DNA of 64,000 nucleotides from Blasia pusilla. Lineage: Eukaryota > Marchantiophyta > Marchantiopsida > Blasiales. The stretch spans positions 39,618,001-39,682,000 of the forward strand of contig CM114274.1 of NCBI GenBank assembly GCA_050084515.1, written 5' to 3'. The position numbers and the translations under genes were made by a program. Of the stretch, positions 22,548 through 34,438 are shown one piece after another (position 1 is the stretch's first letter; the number at the start of each line of letters is the position of its first letter). The notes under the pieces were generated by a model. That model was not told where the DNA came from. It made no database searches and worked only from the letters and a program-made list of their open reading frames with translations.

Positions 22548-24545
22548 ATGTCGCATGAAGTTTCCCCATTGTCTCATACGTACAGTCCACCAACTCAACC
22601 AAGAGCACAACTCTTTGTACTTCCCCTCTATTGAATGCTTCCTCCACCACCCATGAAGTTCTTCCTGGCATTCCATGGCATGTTTCAAGGTTTTGTTGTC
22701 CTTGCAGCATTGGAGTAGAGTGACATGCTCTGTCCTGTTATTCTCCTTGATGCAAGATTTGGTGTACCGGGTCATAGACTGTTGCCAATGGAAAGCATCC
22801 GAACTTTCCCTCTCCGGTTGAACCTCTCCACCCCAAAACACTTCCCGCATAGCAATCCACCCAGGTTGTGCATTGTCTGCCATGAACCCATAAATTTTCG
22901 GAGGTGGCCTTTTGTTTTCCTTCACCACCTCCAATAAGAGTAACCAGCACATCTTCAAACTGCCAACGTCTTCTTCTTTTACTTCAAAGAAAAATATAGT
23001 TTTGAGTCCCTTCTCCACATGGTCATAAACGTGAGAACCCATTGTCAACCATCCGTTCAGCACTCTCTAGAAAATATCAAAGCTTACCCAGCTCCCGTAA
23101 AGATCTTCCCCTTCCCTCATTCGATCTATAAGATCGAGGCCACTGGACGGACCTGTGGTTGACATTTTGAAGACATAGGCCCTGGATCCCTCGCCTCCTT
23201 GGCCCATGAACTGCCATCTCTGAATGAATGGAAATCCGAAGTTGGCCTTGATTCTGGCAATGGCATCCATTTCGGCCGTCTTTCCATCCAGTACCCGTAT
23301 TTGACGCAGCAAATTTTGGAAGCATTCAGGATCAGCGAGAAATGCGAGATTTTCCCAGAATTGTTTCTCCTCAGTTGCCGTGATCTCGCCCTCTCCAGGG
23401 ATTCCAAGCAATTATTCACAAATTTGTGATGCTATAGTGAGCTTGATCACTCCGGGCTTTGAACCCGGAGAGTTTCTGTAGACCTCGGCCACTTTCTTCG
23501 CGATATCCTCCTTGATGTGTCTTTGAATTGCATCGGTCACAGGATGAGTGTGGGAGCCAACATGAAGTGCCAACCTTGTGTACCCTCACGTGGAGCCCAA
23601 GTCGTGGACAATGAAAAATATGTATGCAGGACACGCTCCAACGCAAAAGGGGGATGCCTGACAATGAGGACATCGATGGCCTCCCGGCGGTATGGTGGCA
23701 CTGACCTCGTATGGAGTTTCTGCATTCTTGGGGGGGAATTGCGCTCTAGATACGGGCATGCTGGACTTCTACACTCCAAGGCTCCAATGCATTGGCGGCG
23801 GGAGACAATCCAAGGACCATCTGGAATTGAAGCACTAGTCCGTTGAAGCGTGCACCATCGATGACAATCGGACTTTCTGTCCATACCCTTCAAGCGTCCT
23901 CCATCTTTCTTTTGAGCAGGAGCAGCAAGTGGAGGCAACTCAAAACTGCAATTACCATCGTACATGGGCGGCAGCTCGTCGACAAGAATGTGCTTGAACA
24001 TTTTTCAAGGCCAGAGACGATAGCAAACTATTGCGTGATACTTGCAAGAGGAACAAGTAGGCGGACAGAGGGCCCGGTTGGTGTTCGACAGATCCACTCA
24101 GGTTGACAACATCCGGAATATCTTCAGGAAGTACAACATTGTCACGAGTGTGTGAAGTTGGAGTCGATGCCGGATCTACTGAGCTAGGAGTTGCAAACGT
24201 AGAGCTCGGTGCACTAGGAAATTCTCAACCGTCTACTTGGAAAAGAGAGGAATTCAGGGGCAAGCCGTAAACACTGTATTGACCATTTGCTAGAGGTAGG
24301 AGATTCCATAGTTTAGGGTCCGCAATCACTGGCTGGACTGTGTCACCTATAATGTCCTCCATACCGTCCATCCTAACATCCTTGGATACAAAGATGGTTC
24401 CAATTTGGAGAAGAAATCGAACAGAGAGAAAATTTTCATCCACTGCTATGAAAGACTCACGAGCTTGCGGTCGAATGATTTCTGATTGAGGAAGGGCCGC
24501 TAGATGACTCCCACAAGTGAGCTTCACATAATTGTCCATTCCCAA
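22548..24545 (-). pseudogene. Mutator-like (MULE) transposase, decayed
   Basis: Minus strand from an ATG at about 24541. The N-terminal part (24545-24225) is open, then TGA, after which the same frame continues. Near 23765 a possible zinc-binding segment (CIGALECRSPACPYLERN) precedes a frameshift near 23640. A later frame reads LALHVGSHTHPVTDAIQ, then TAA (near 23425) and TAG (23069-23067) with the frame otherwise intact. The last part, YGFMADNAQPGWIAMREVF then SSDAFHWQQSMTRYT, resembles the catalytic Asp and C/H-W block of the MULE domain. The exon ends CAT/GTGAGT at 22548. The SWIM part is not on this copy. The stops are those made by C-to-T change. Presence of a MULE domain is fairly secure; exact boundaries are not. 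Confidence 0.65.
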
Positions 24546-24674
24546 AATTGGTATGAGAATGAGAATGAGAATGTTTAATTTATAGTGAATAGGGACTCAG
24601 ATTCTCCTGACAGAATTTGACTGACAAGATGAAGTTTGGTAGTTGAAAATGTCTGAAACAATGGATCCAATTCT

Positions 24675-25690
24675 GTTGCAACCTGTCGAAGTCAAGTGGG
24701 TTGCACAATTTGGGAATCAGAGACGTTGGTTTCGAAGCATGCACTTCTTTTTGTTGGAACCCGTCCGAGTCCGTTGGGTTGGTTCCCCCTTCTTGCCGAC
24801 CAAAGGTTTTTTGAGTAAATTTTGCTAGCATCAACACAAGATATCGCTTGCAAATGCTTAGGCAACCAATCATTGGGGGCTTTTGCGGGATTGTCCAACT
24901 TAGGGTAGATCTGGTGACCTGTCGGATTGCAATGGGTTGCCTCGGAACAATGCATTATCCCATTGTTACCTGAGGGATAGAAAAGCGTGCAACCTGTCGA
25001 TAACCAAGGGGGAACCCTGGTCCCTTTCCTATTAAGCCAACATAAGCGAAGCGTGCAACCCGTCGGCTTCGGATGAGTTGCACGCTTCTGCCTCACCTTG
25101 TAACGCTAACATGAAGAAAGCGTGCAACCCGTCGATCTCCGATGAGTTGCGCGGGCGCCGTGCCTTCTTCCCTGAAGACGGCGGAGGCACGCAACCCGTC
25201 GGCCTCAGACGGGTTGCGCAATTGCCTCACCTTGTGTAACTTACATTAAGGAAGCGTGCAACCCGTCTGTTTCTGACAAGTTGCGCGGGTGCCTTACCTT
25301 CTTGCCCAAAGACGGCGGAGGCGTGCAACCCGTCATCCTGTCGGCCTCCGACGAGTTGCACGGGAAGCCCGCCTTGTTATCCCAAGACGAGGGAAGCGTG
25401 CAACCCATCGGAATGCGACGGGTTGCGCGGGTACCTCGCGTTCTTGTCTGAAGACTGCATAGGCGGGCAACCTGTCGGTCTCCGACGGGTTGCGTGGGAA
25501 CCTCGTGTTCTTGTCCGAAGACAACGGAGGCGCGCAACCTGTCGGTCTCCGACGGGTTGCGCGGGTAACTCGTGTCCTTGTCCGAAGACGACGGAGGCGC
25601 GCAACCTGTCGGTCTCTGACGGGTTTCCACGAGGACGGATGCCTTGAACCCTCGGGAAGCGTGCAACCTGTCGAAGCGGTCGGGTTGGTT
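24675..25690. repeat. Palindrome array with 67-bp tandem core
   Basis: Palindromic units (arms GCAACCYGTCGG / CCGACGGGTTGC) begin near 24675, 24757, 24916 and 24988, then regularly at 25055, 25124, 25191, 25258, 25325, 25400, 25467, 25534, 25601 and 25663. Spacing in the regular part is 67 bp with single deviations of 62, 69 and 75. The spacer is also conserved (TCGTGTTCTTGTCCGAAGAC type). The array sits between the divergent MULE-like (minus, from 24545) and ParB-like (plus, TATA at 25779) genes. Confidence 0.9.
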
Positions 25691-25778
25691 TTTTTTCACA
25701 TCCAGAGTTCCATAACGGCCGGCACGTCGCCGTCAGAAGGACGATGCGACCCAATGGTCAGCCCAACGGCTCGAAAAG

Positions 25779-25786
25779 TATAAATA
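25779..25786 (+). promoter_or_regulatory. TATA box of the ParB-like transposon gene
   Basis: TATAAATA followed by GGGG, 272 nt before the first ATG of the downstream gene and about 90 bp after the last palindrome of the array. A start of transcription near 25810 would be expected. Placement fits a plant core promoter. Confidence 0.65.
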
Positions 25787-26057
25787 GGGGAAGGCTCGCT
25801 CATTTCCGGTTTTTCATTTCGTGATCTCAATTGCTCTTCCGCGTCGTAGGTGACCAAATACCAAGGGGCGCTTTACACGACGATTCGAGCAAACGATCGC
25901 GAGACGATTCGAGCTACTCATCAAGGCAACTCATCACGACATCGGCAAGCCGACTCATCACGACATCAGCAAGGTGACGCATATAGTCGATTCCTCGAGC
26001 CAATTCATCGTGCACAGCGAGCAATCTCCTTGTCCATAAGAGGCATTTTTGGAAACA

Positions 26058-28416
26058 ATGATGAGGAAAAAATCTCGACCAAACAAGGCTGGGAGCTTCA
26101 CTCCCAAGTCCACGAGGACTTCTGCTTCACCATCTCCAAGGCCTCGTTCGGCCAATGAGATAAGGCAGCAAGAAATCGAGGAGCGGGAAAGGGAAGCGGA
26201 GATGCACAAGCAAGAGCTTCTTGCAAAATGTGTACAGGAGGCGCTCGAAAAACAGAACGCAGAGGGGCGAGGCCAAGCCTTGAAGAAAAAGGGTCGCCGA
26301 CTTAAAAGCGAAAAAAAGCGCCTGACGCTGCGTCGGTGAGGAGAGCAAAATTGGCAAAATCTCGGAGGGAAAAAGCAATTGCTGTTGAAGAAAGCCCTGC
26401 CCGTCCAACCGAAAGTGTTGAGATGCAAGAAATGTCCCCGATGAAGTCCGGGGACACAATCAATAAACCGGAAACGGCCAGAGTTCAAGTGACGGACCAT
26501 GAGGTCATGAGGACCGCGAGCGTGGAGATGGTGGACATCGCTGAAGAAGCAAGAGAGCAGTCATCCTCGTCCCTAAGCCTGGCGGAAGAAATTGACCTCT
26601 ATCGAATCGATGAGTTTCCAGTGGACTTGCCAACTGCTGTCCGAGAGCAATTGGCTGGCCTAGACACCGACCCAATCTTCGAGAGGGTAAGAGAGGATCT
26701 GTGTTCATTGAATTTTGTGAAGGCCCATGTTGCAATTCAGTGTAGCTTATTGACCTTGTCCCCGCTGTGACAGGTGGTAAAGCAGATGGCACTGATGGAG
26801 GGCCACTACGCCCCGAGAATTCCACTTTTCTGATTGCAAACTATGGAGTACGTCCACGAAATTAAGTCTGATGAGGATATTGCGAAGTTGAAACAATCGG
26901 CAGCGACAACATCCTACGTCGACAACTTCCCTCTGTTCTATGTTCAGCCTTATGATGACCATGGAACCCAAGCGCTGGTTACGGAGGAGGACTTGAAAGC
27001 GCTTGAGTTATTCTGGAGGATGAGAGATCAAGAATTCAGAAGGGCGATAGAGGGGACGGAATTCAGCTGGATGCGGAACCTCTATTTCTTCATCTGGGAT
27101 GGAAACCACAGGTTCATGGCATGGACCCAGTTTGCAGAGGAGCGCCCAAACTCATTGGAGGCGCATTTTTGCGTGAAGGCACTGGTGCTACATCCATACC
27201 CTCATCACATGGCGACGGTGGAGATGGCCATGCATGCCATGAACACGTAAGTTTCCTCTTGCTGCAAACCGTCGGACTCCGACAAGTTGTTTGAGTCGCC
27301 ACTATTTTTGGAATGTTTTTGGCCGAAAGCAACTCGTCGGACTCCGATGAGTTGCTAGACTGATCACCGGTTTAGGATCTTTTTGGCCGAAAGAAACTCG
27401 TCGGAGTCCAACGAGTTGCTCGCCTCACCGCTGTTTTTGGATGTTTTTTGAAGAAAGCAACTCATCGGAGTCCGACGGGTTGCTAGACTCGAAGCTGTTT
27501 TTTGATGTTTCTGGCTGAAAGCAACTCGTCGGAGTCCGACAGGTTGCATTCGGAAGTAGCGGAGCTACATTTTTGTGGTCAAATTGCACCTTAATTGAAA
27601 TTGTGCAACCTGTCAGACTCTGACGGGTTGATATGTTCACACTTTTTTCACGGAAACCACTCTCTAAATACGGATAATCTAACAACCCGTCGGAGTCCGA
27701 CGGGTTGAAACCAGGAGATCACAACTCTGAATGCAATCCGTCGGACTCTGATGGGTTGCAAAATTTAGCTCCTTGCTTCCATTCCAACCATGAGCTATGA
27801 CGACCTGTCAAAGTCCGACGGGTTGTAGGAACCCATGTACCTTGCAAAATTTCTAATATTGAGTTCGGATGTGCAGGATTGTATCGGAGGGGAATGCCAC
27901 CCACCACTAGATCCAGGATTGCGATCGGGTGAAGAAAGTGCTAACGACGTACCCGGCAGAGTACAAGGGGTTCTTGGGCGACGCCCTTGTAAATGAGATG
28001 CTGGCAAAGGGTGCTCAAATAAAAAAAAGAAGACTTGGGCAAATAAGTTTATTTCCCAAGATGCAGCCGTGACAATCCTTTGTTGGTCGAAGATACAGGC
28101 CGCCAAGAAGAGCGCTGCATTGGAGCTGGAGCGTAGGGAGAAAGTGTCTATGTCTGAGCATGCAAAGTTCATCCATGCTGCAATATCTCCAGCTACGAAG
28201 TACACGGCAAGCAAGATGCATCGCTACATTGCCATTCTCAACCCCGAACTTCGCCCCGATTTCTACAAGGAGCTGAAGGCGATCATCAAGCGCGAGCGGA
28301 AGAGGGATGAAGATCCGCAGGGTCGGATTGGGGAGAAAGTGTCTCTCGATCGCGTGCATCGATTTGCCTTGTCTGGAATTAGCGAATTTAAGAGCACACT
28401 CCATAAAAATATTTAA
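26058..28416 (+). pseudogene. ParB-like transposon gene, decayed, 3+ exons
   Basis: Starts at ATG 26058. A Lys/Arg/Glu-rich N-terminus runs to about 26310, where a shift in an A7 run moves the frame. Exon 1 ends at 26686 (AGG/GTAAGA). Exon 2 is 26774-27246 with an in-frame TGA at 26831. Exon 3 starts at 27877 after GTGCAG, with TAG at 27908 and a shift in an A8 run near 28021, ending at the stop at 28416. Exon 2 reads EIKSDEDIAKLKQSA, then NFPLFYVQP, then FFIWDGNHRFMAWTQFAEE; the WDGNHR box with a preceding 'pi.v' strand is the signature of ParB/Srx-type nuclease or CTP-binding folds. In bacteria such domains are often fused to DNA methyltransferases; a methyltransferase-like fragment lies at 17.6 kb. 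The rest is not recognised. Without the stops the gene would be long and highly basic at its C-terminus. Confidence 0.55.
27264..27826. repeat. Intronic palindrome array (9 units)
   Basis: Within the 630-nt intron 27247-27876, palindromic units start at 27264, 27329, 27393, 27457 and 27521 (64-65 bp spacing), then about 27604, 27682, 27733 and 27801. Arms are GCAACTCGTCGG/CCGACGGGTTGC types, several of them near-perfect. The spacers (TTTTTGGATGTTTTT type) differ from those of the upstream array, so only the palindrome is shared. Confidence 0.9.
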
Positions 28417-29796
28417 TTTAACATATCTCAAACATAAAAAAAACTCACCAAGATCAACTCACACTCTGGATATATGTAGTCAAAGCATGTAATTAAGTCA
28501 ACTGAATCAAGTATATATATTCTATCTTGTACCCCTGATTTCATTGTCAAATTCACATTAGAGATCACCATTTCAATATCAATCCATTGCACATCTTAAT
28601 GTGCCTAATTAGAGCCATTTGGCCACTCTTTGAGCTCATCACCACTATAAGTCATCCACTCAACGTCCACATTTGGATTGCATTGATAATTCCATTTGTC
28701 CAGACGCCCCTTGCAAGTACCTTGGAATTCCTTTCCAGACAAATTTCCTCTTGTTCATGATTTTTTGTTCATGGGTTGGATCATGTTGTTCATGTTCATG
28801 GGTTGGATCTATTGAGCCATAATATAACAAGAGTAAGGTCTATAATAGGGGCATTTATTAGCCCTTTCAATTTATTGGTTTTTAAATTTTCTTTTCCTTC
28901 AAACATTCAAAGTCCATACCGATCTTGTGAGATCCATGTTGCGATTTTCTTTTCCACCATGAATCACTTTAAAAATAAGGAAGACTTAAATGGGCCCATG
29001 ACTTTTAACTACCTCTCATAATTAATTGTATTTAAGATCAATTATGAAAAATCTTATTGACTCAAAAAAGGAACCTATGAATTGAAAATACCAAATATTA
29101 AGAGAATTTTTTTTGCAAAATGAGAACGCACTCCCCGATACTAATATAAAGTAGAAAAACATAAATAATTTTGTTTATTATTTATTAACAAATAATCAGG
29201 TATTTGCTTAAGTGTGGCCCCCTCATCAACTTTCGTTGCTTGGGCGGCCCCTTTGCAAAGTTTGTTGCTTGAGTGGCCCCCTCAGAGTGCCATGTCAGAC
29301 GTTCAACCGGTTGCCTCTAAAGTTCTTCTATGTAGCTACTCTAGAGAAAAATGGTAGGAAACAGGAACAATCAGTAATTAGGGATACTATGACTTGATTT
29401 CTAGTTGCATTGATGCTTTGTAGATCATCTGTTTTCCATGAGGGCTTGCAGCTCAGCCATAGTTATGCTTACATAAGTATGATACATTATGCCACTTGTT
29501 TTACTGTTCACTAATACAATTACAAAATGGATGGTACCAAGCGCCCCAAAGATCATATCTCATCTATGGTTGACTGATGTCCAGAGCTGAGTAGACACCA
29601 TTTTTTTTGTGGATGACAAGGAATATTTTGGTAGCAATCGCCAAGATGAGAAGTTTGGATCTTATGAATGAAGCCCATTATCAAGAGAATCCCTGGCCGC
29701 TTTCGAGTTGTAGAGAGCATCCACATCCACGAATGATCCCAATCTAGAAGGCTTCAGTTTGGAAGAAGCTAAACACTTGTTCAAGTTGTGACTAGA
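28417..29796. other. AT-rich intergenic DNA
   Basis: No gene seen. It contains the degenerate Helitron at 28827-29150. A short GC-richer stretch near 29205-29300 (GTGGCCCCCTC repeated near 29215 and 29273) is reminiscent of the sequence near 39230-39320. Otherwise nothing interpretable. Confidence 0.5.
28827..29150 (-). mobile_element. Probable Helitron relic
   Basis: The left end (ACAAGAGTAAGG then GGGGCATTTATTA) aligns with the left end of the Helitron at 59356, and the right end (GCAAAATGAGAACGCACTCC then GATACTAATATAAA) aligns with the Helitron 5' consensus in reverse. Both termini are mutated, and it is longer (324 bp) than its relatives. Confidence 0.4.
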
Positions 29797-30222
29797 GTCA
29801 AAATAGCCATCGAGGCACATGTTTCATTGAGAAAATTTGAGTATAGTCATAATAGTTGCCAAAGTAGTGAAAATAGCCGCCGTTTAGGGTGTCTGACTAA
29901 TAAGAGTTGAGCATAGATGAAGTAGCCGCCAAAGCGCATGTATGACTGAACAAACCTGAGTATAACCATAGTAGATGCCAACTTAGTCAAAATAGTTGTC
30001 GAGGCACATGTTTCATTGAGAAAACGTGACTTTAGTCGTAATAGCCGCCAAATAAGTGAAAATAATTTCCGTTTAGTATGTTTGATTGATAGGAGTTGAG
30101 CATAGACTAACTAGACGCCGGACCACATATATGATTGAGAAAACTTGAGTATAGCCATAGTAGATGCCAACTTAGTCAAAATAGTCGTCGAGGCACATGT
30201 TTCATTGAGAAAACCCGAATAT
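29797..30222 (+). repeat. 189-bp tandem repeat (about 2.3 copies)
   Basis: Units begin GTCAAAATAG at 29797, 29986 and 30175. Each full unit contains CGAGGCACATGTTTCATTGA and two AATAGCCGCC-like words. The copies differ by scattered transitions. Confidence 0.85.
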
Positions 30223-31060
30223 GTGTGTTTAGGGTTTGCTCGGATTTCCCTGCGGCCAGGACGTGTGTAATGGAATACGCTCATTTTCTCACCTTGGCAA
30301 GGCTTTGATCATTTCCATTCTTGAACGCGCTAGACCAACCCTGTAGGCGGCTGTTTTTTTTTCCTATGTCAATACTGCACCCGGTGCTTAATCATTCTCA
30401 TGAAATTATTTCTTGCAGGTCGAATCTTCGTCCTAGTTTACAGAAGCATGTGCGGAAAAGACGGGCGTGTGGGGATTGATTTGATGCAAGTGTTTTTTTT
30501 CTCCTTATGTAAAGAATAATCATTTTTTATTTTACGGTGCGGTGGATGGTTGCCGCAGACTATGGTTTTTGTCGATGTTTGAAATTATTCGTGTCACATT
30601 CTCGAGTGTACTTGGCGGTTAATTCGGATTGCAAATACAAGCCCGGGGGTGCATTGCATGCAACCATGGCTAGGCTGTGTTTGCAATTGTGAACATTGTT
30701 GTATCCCCGGGCTCTACTACTCCCTTATATTGAATGAACTTCGCATGCTACATGGAGCTATCTTGATCAATTGGCCGTAGGTTGGATGAAGCATCAATCA
30801 ATCAAGTTTGATAAAGCTCAATACAACATAACAACAATTTCCCTTTGACATTGTTGTGTGTGGTTGAAACTTGTTGATTTTCCCTTGTTTGTTCCAATCA
30901 GTTTATCAACTGCGGATGCAGACTTGGTGGGTATTCGTTTAGGATGAATCCAATGCAAATTTTGGGAGGGTCATGATTGATTTGGAATACATGAGCAGAG
31001 CCTATAGTTTGTGTGTGTGCAGCGGCTAATGTGAGATGAGCGGGAAGAACACATTTCAAT

Positions 31061-31190
31061 TCGGTTGATAGTATGGTGGATTTGAGAGAGTGATGCCTTC
31101 ATGACACTTCTAACGAGTAGTGATTATCGTCCACAGTGCCTAGGAGCACACGTGAATTATCTCTGCTCGACGCCTAATTATCGGGTTGAG
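31061..31190 (+). repeat. Dispersed direct repeat, copy 1
   Basis: TCGGTTGATAGTATGGTG..., then GTGATTATCGTCCAC and GTGCCTAG, is repeated at 32596-32715 with the same order of words (about 75-80% similar by eye). The copies are about 1.5 kb apart in the same orientation, so they could be ends of a small element. Confidence 0.7.
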
Positions 31191-32595
31191 GACCGCACTT
31201 GGAAAACCGGCAGCTCTCAGCTTACTATTGCATAATTGACATATCATAATGTTGTGAGGGATGGGATCGAGGCACACTTGTGGCCGATTTGGGAAAATTT
31301 TCATGTGAAATGGGTTTCAGATCAATTTTGCAATTTGAGGATGGATTGCGGGGTTGTTCTTGATTTTTGGATGCCTTCCCAGTGGATGCTATATTTTTTG
31401 TTTCCTCAATACCAAGATCAGCATTGTCCAAAATCGGGGTTCCTAGTTTTTTAGAGTCTGTTGATTACTCTACGGCAACAATAGTTTTCTTCAATACACT
31501 TTTGCCATTCATGTTGGTTCAAGATAATTGTCACTGTACTTTGAATAGCCAATCTTTAGGCTCTTTTATTTGAGGAAATAAGGTAGCTCTTGAACTCTAG
31601 ATTGTCTTGTAGAGTTTTTCAATGGTGCTTGACTAACATGAGGCTATAACCCTTATTGTTCATAGAGATTTTTGCACTTCTCCTTGAGAGCTTCATTCTC
31701 AGAGCGGCTGTAGTTGCGGGTTTTGTGAGCGGGCTTAAATCAGCTGAATAGTGCACCGTTGATTAAGATTCATTACCCATTGTATTGTGATTGTCAACAA
31801 CCACAATATAACGTCAATCTACATAAGAGGTTGCACAGGTGGTGAGTTCTTATGTGGATTTGAGTTTGGATCGAGTGTAAGGCTTGCAATTTGGTAGGTT
31901 ATTTTTCTGCTCTTCTTCGCTAATTTTCCTTACATCAAATAACTCCGTGTTCCCCTCCTAGTTGCTATTTGCTACTATGCGGTTGATTTTTCTTATTTAC
32001 CCATTCTAATCTATAACCTGAGATCATGCCGGGCGAGCAGCGGCTAATGTAACGATGTGAGCGTAGATGTATGTGCTCTGATCTAAGCAAACCAAAACCT
32101 ACAACTTGATTCATGATTGAAACGTCAAACCTTAGGTTGTCAAACCTCTTGGCCGTAGCAAAATTTTGTTGTTGTTGCAAATAATTTCCAAAATATGTCT
32201 TTTCCATTAGATTTTCAAGGATCTCCATTGGGTAACATCTAAAGATATGTCACCATGGAATACACTACATTGTGGGCATACTATAATACTTAGAGAGGTA
32301 GATTGAATTCTTCCACAATGAAGAATTCAATGACATACAAGCTTAAGGGCAGTGTGTTGCCTCAAACCACTTAGCAAAAGCTATATGAGAAACTAGCTAG
32401 AGACTTTTGAGAAACTAGCTTCTAATTGCTCATATCGGACCAAGGTGATAGAGAGCAAATAGAAGTTTATTGCATGCATCACTTGAGCCTTAGAAAAATT
32501 GCTCTCCCACCTGAGACTCTTGCAACAACCATCCTTGGAACCGATTACAATTCCACAATTGCTAATTCCAGAGTGGGAAGAAGACATATCCCTTT

Positions 32596-32715
32596 GGTTG
32601 ATAGTTTGGTGCATTTCACAGAGTGACGCCTCCATGACGCTTCGAGCGAGCGGTGATTATCGTCCACGGTGCCTAGAAGCATGTGTGAATTAGCTTCGCC
32701 TGAGGCCTAGTGTTG
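32596..32715 (+). repeat. Dispersed direct repeat, copy 2
   Basis: Second copy of the block at 31061-31190, sharing GGTTGATAGT, GAGTGA, CCATGAC, GTGATTATCGTCCAC and GTGCCTAG in order. Confidence 0.7.
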
Positions 32716-33269
32716 GAAGTGTTGGTGTGAGCATCGGAGCGGAACAAACCAACATGTTTCTATAGCCTTCAATTGCGCTTGAATGTGTGAATGATTCCGA
32801 TTTGTGATGGTTTTCCATATTTTAATTTCAAAATGTCGAGTTTCTACAATTCAGATTAGAGATTCAATTACTAGATGCCTATGCGTACATGTTAACTAGA
32901 AATTGTGCCAAGCAGAAAGCTGAAGATTGTAACAATAGTTGAAGTTGCATGTACAACAATTGTCTTCGGATAGACCTAAACTCCGAAAGGGCTCGTTCTC
33001 CGCCCGACGCCTAATAATAAATTTGGGAGCAAGGTGAAGAAGGAGTTATAGTCTGGATAGTCCATGTTCTCATCCCGACGGCTAATAAATCTCGTCGCCA
33101 AATAGATGCTAGTTTTGTATCTGGCGGCTAATGACTATAGTTTTTGTTATATATATTATTCTATCTATTTGCTATTTGCTGATCTCTTCACATGATTTAA
33201 TATAATTCATGATTTTTATAGCAAGGAGACATTGGGTGATTCTATCTTCCTTGCAATCGATTTTTTCCC

Positions 33270-33590
33270 TTCGTTTCGGTTCATTTGGAGCCATATTGAG
33301 GAACTTACTATTTTAAGTAAGTACCATTTTGAATATATGATCAACTTACTATTTTTGGTAATTAATCCTTGACCTCCTACATCACGTCAAGAGCCAAGGA
33401 GGTGACTTGGGAGCATAGGTTACCATGGAGAGAGCTTGGGAGAGGGGAGGGGTATACCTCAAGGAGAGAGAGCTTGAGAGCTCATTCTCTTTTTGTTGAA
33501 CCTCTTGGCATGAGGGGCCAGAACTATGGTCTTGCTTGCCTTGTGTGTGTAATCCAAGCCTCTCACTAGGAGAGTGGGTTTGGTTTGACA
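33270..33590 (+). repeat. Dispersed repeat, copy in plus orientation
   Basis: This block, including GGAGCATAGGTTACCATGGA and a GAGAGAGCTTGAGAGCTC part, is found in reverse complement at about 43150-43440 (AGCTCTTCAAACCCTCTCTC; CATGATCACCTATGCTC). Similarity continues into the flanking CAACTTACTATTTTTGGTAA segment. It is an unclassified mobile-element piece. Confidence 0.75.
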
Positions 33591-33958
33591 TTGAAAGAGA
33601 CATGTGAGAGTGCATACATGTGAGAACTATGGTGTTGTGAGAGAGATTAGATCTTATTTTAATTGGAGATGTTTTGGTACTTCTTGTCTCGTTGTTTGGA
33701 TGCTATAAGTTAGCATGGGATCGTGCGTGTTTGTATGTGTGTTTGGTGACAACGATGGATGTTGTGTAGCAATGTGTATGCGCACGAAAGGTGTCAAAGA
33801 ACTTTTAGGCATTACAACTGCAACTAAAACCTTGAGTGTGTACTTACGAGTATGTTTTCCATGGCATGTCTTGCTTGGGAAGAGATTCCAATTGATTGGG
33901 CCACCTATGTATACAAGAAACTCATGCTTGATATCAAGAAATTTCTCCAATTATGGGA

Positions 33959-34438
33959 AAAGTGAGAGAAAGCAGGGTTGGAGTGATGTTAAACATTCTC
34001 TTCAAGCATGGTGACGATCCATTGTCACGTGAGATGATAGTAGCAGAGGCCCGCCTAGTTTTTGATCCAAAGATGAAAGAGAAGGCCAAAGAGATGTGAT
34101 ATGTGTAGAGAATGGTCAAAGACAGAGAAGGCTCAAAGAGGTGGAACTCCTCTAAGAGTAAACCACCTCAAAATAAACATCCTTAGAAGAGGAAAGATTT
34201 AGTAGATAGTGCAGAGATGCGTGGCGATGTTGCTCAATTTGGGCGGTTACATATCAAACTAAATATACCTACCACAGGATCAACGAGGAGGCCAACACCA
34301 GATGATAATAGCGATGATTTCATTGCTCCGAGAAAAAAATAGAGGATGATGGACAAAGGAAAGAAGGAGCTTGCCCAATTGAAGAAGAAGACTCCCAAGT
34401 CTGAGTCCAAATTAGGGGGTCAAAAAACAAAGAGGTAT
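33959..34438 (+). pseudogene. Decayed basic ORF of an unclassified element
   Basis: One frame is coherent for about 160 codons: it contains VRESRVGVMLNILFKHGDDP, then EARLVFDPKMKEKAKEM, then later GRLHIKLNIPTTGSTRRPTP and PDDNSDDFIAPRKK, ending Lys-rich. It is interrupted by TGA, TAG, TAG and TAG, each one C-to-T change away from CGA or CAG. I recognise no family. It may be part of the same element as the frame at 35.6-36.5 kb. Confidence 0.5.

Larger units (their letters stand above)
30223..33269. other. Transposon-derived DNA without readable genes
   Basis: No coding region recognised. The words GCGGCTAAT, GACGCCTAAT and close variants recur across the stretch (for example near 31021, 31168, 32039, 33005, 33070, 33121), and a 120-130 bp direct repeat is listed separately. 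The region is probably the degraded interior of one or more large elements. Confidence 0.45.

Noticed and set aside
25241-25754. Overlapping ORFs on both strands of the 67-bp array
   Set aside because: 67 bp is not a multiple of three; the frames are by-products of the repeat and show no protein family.
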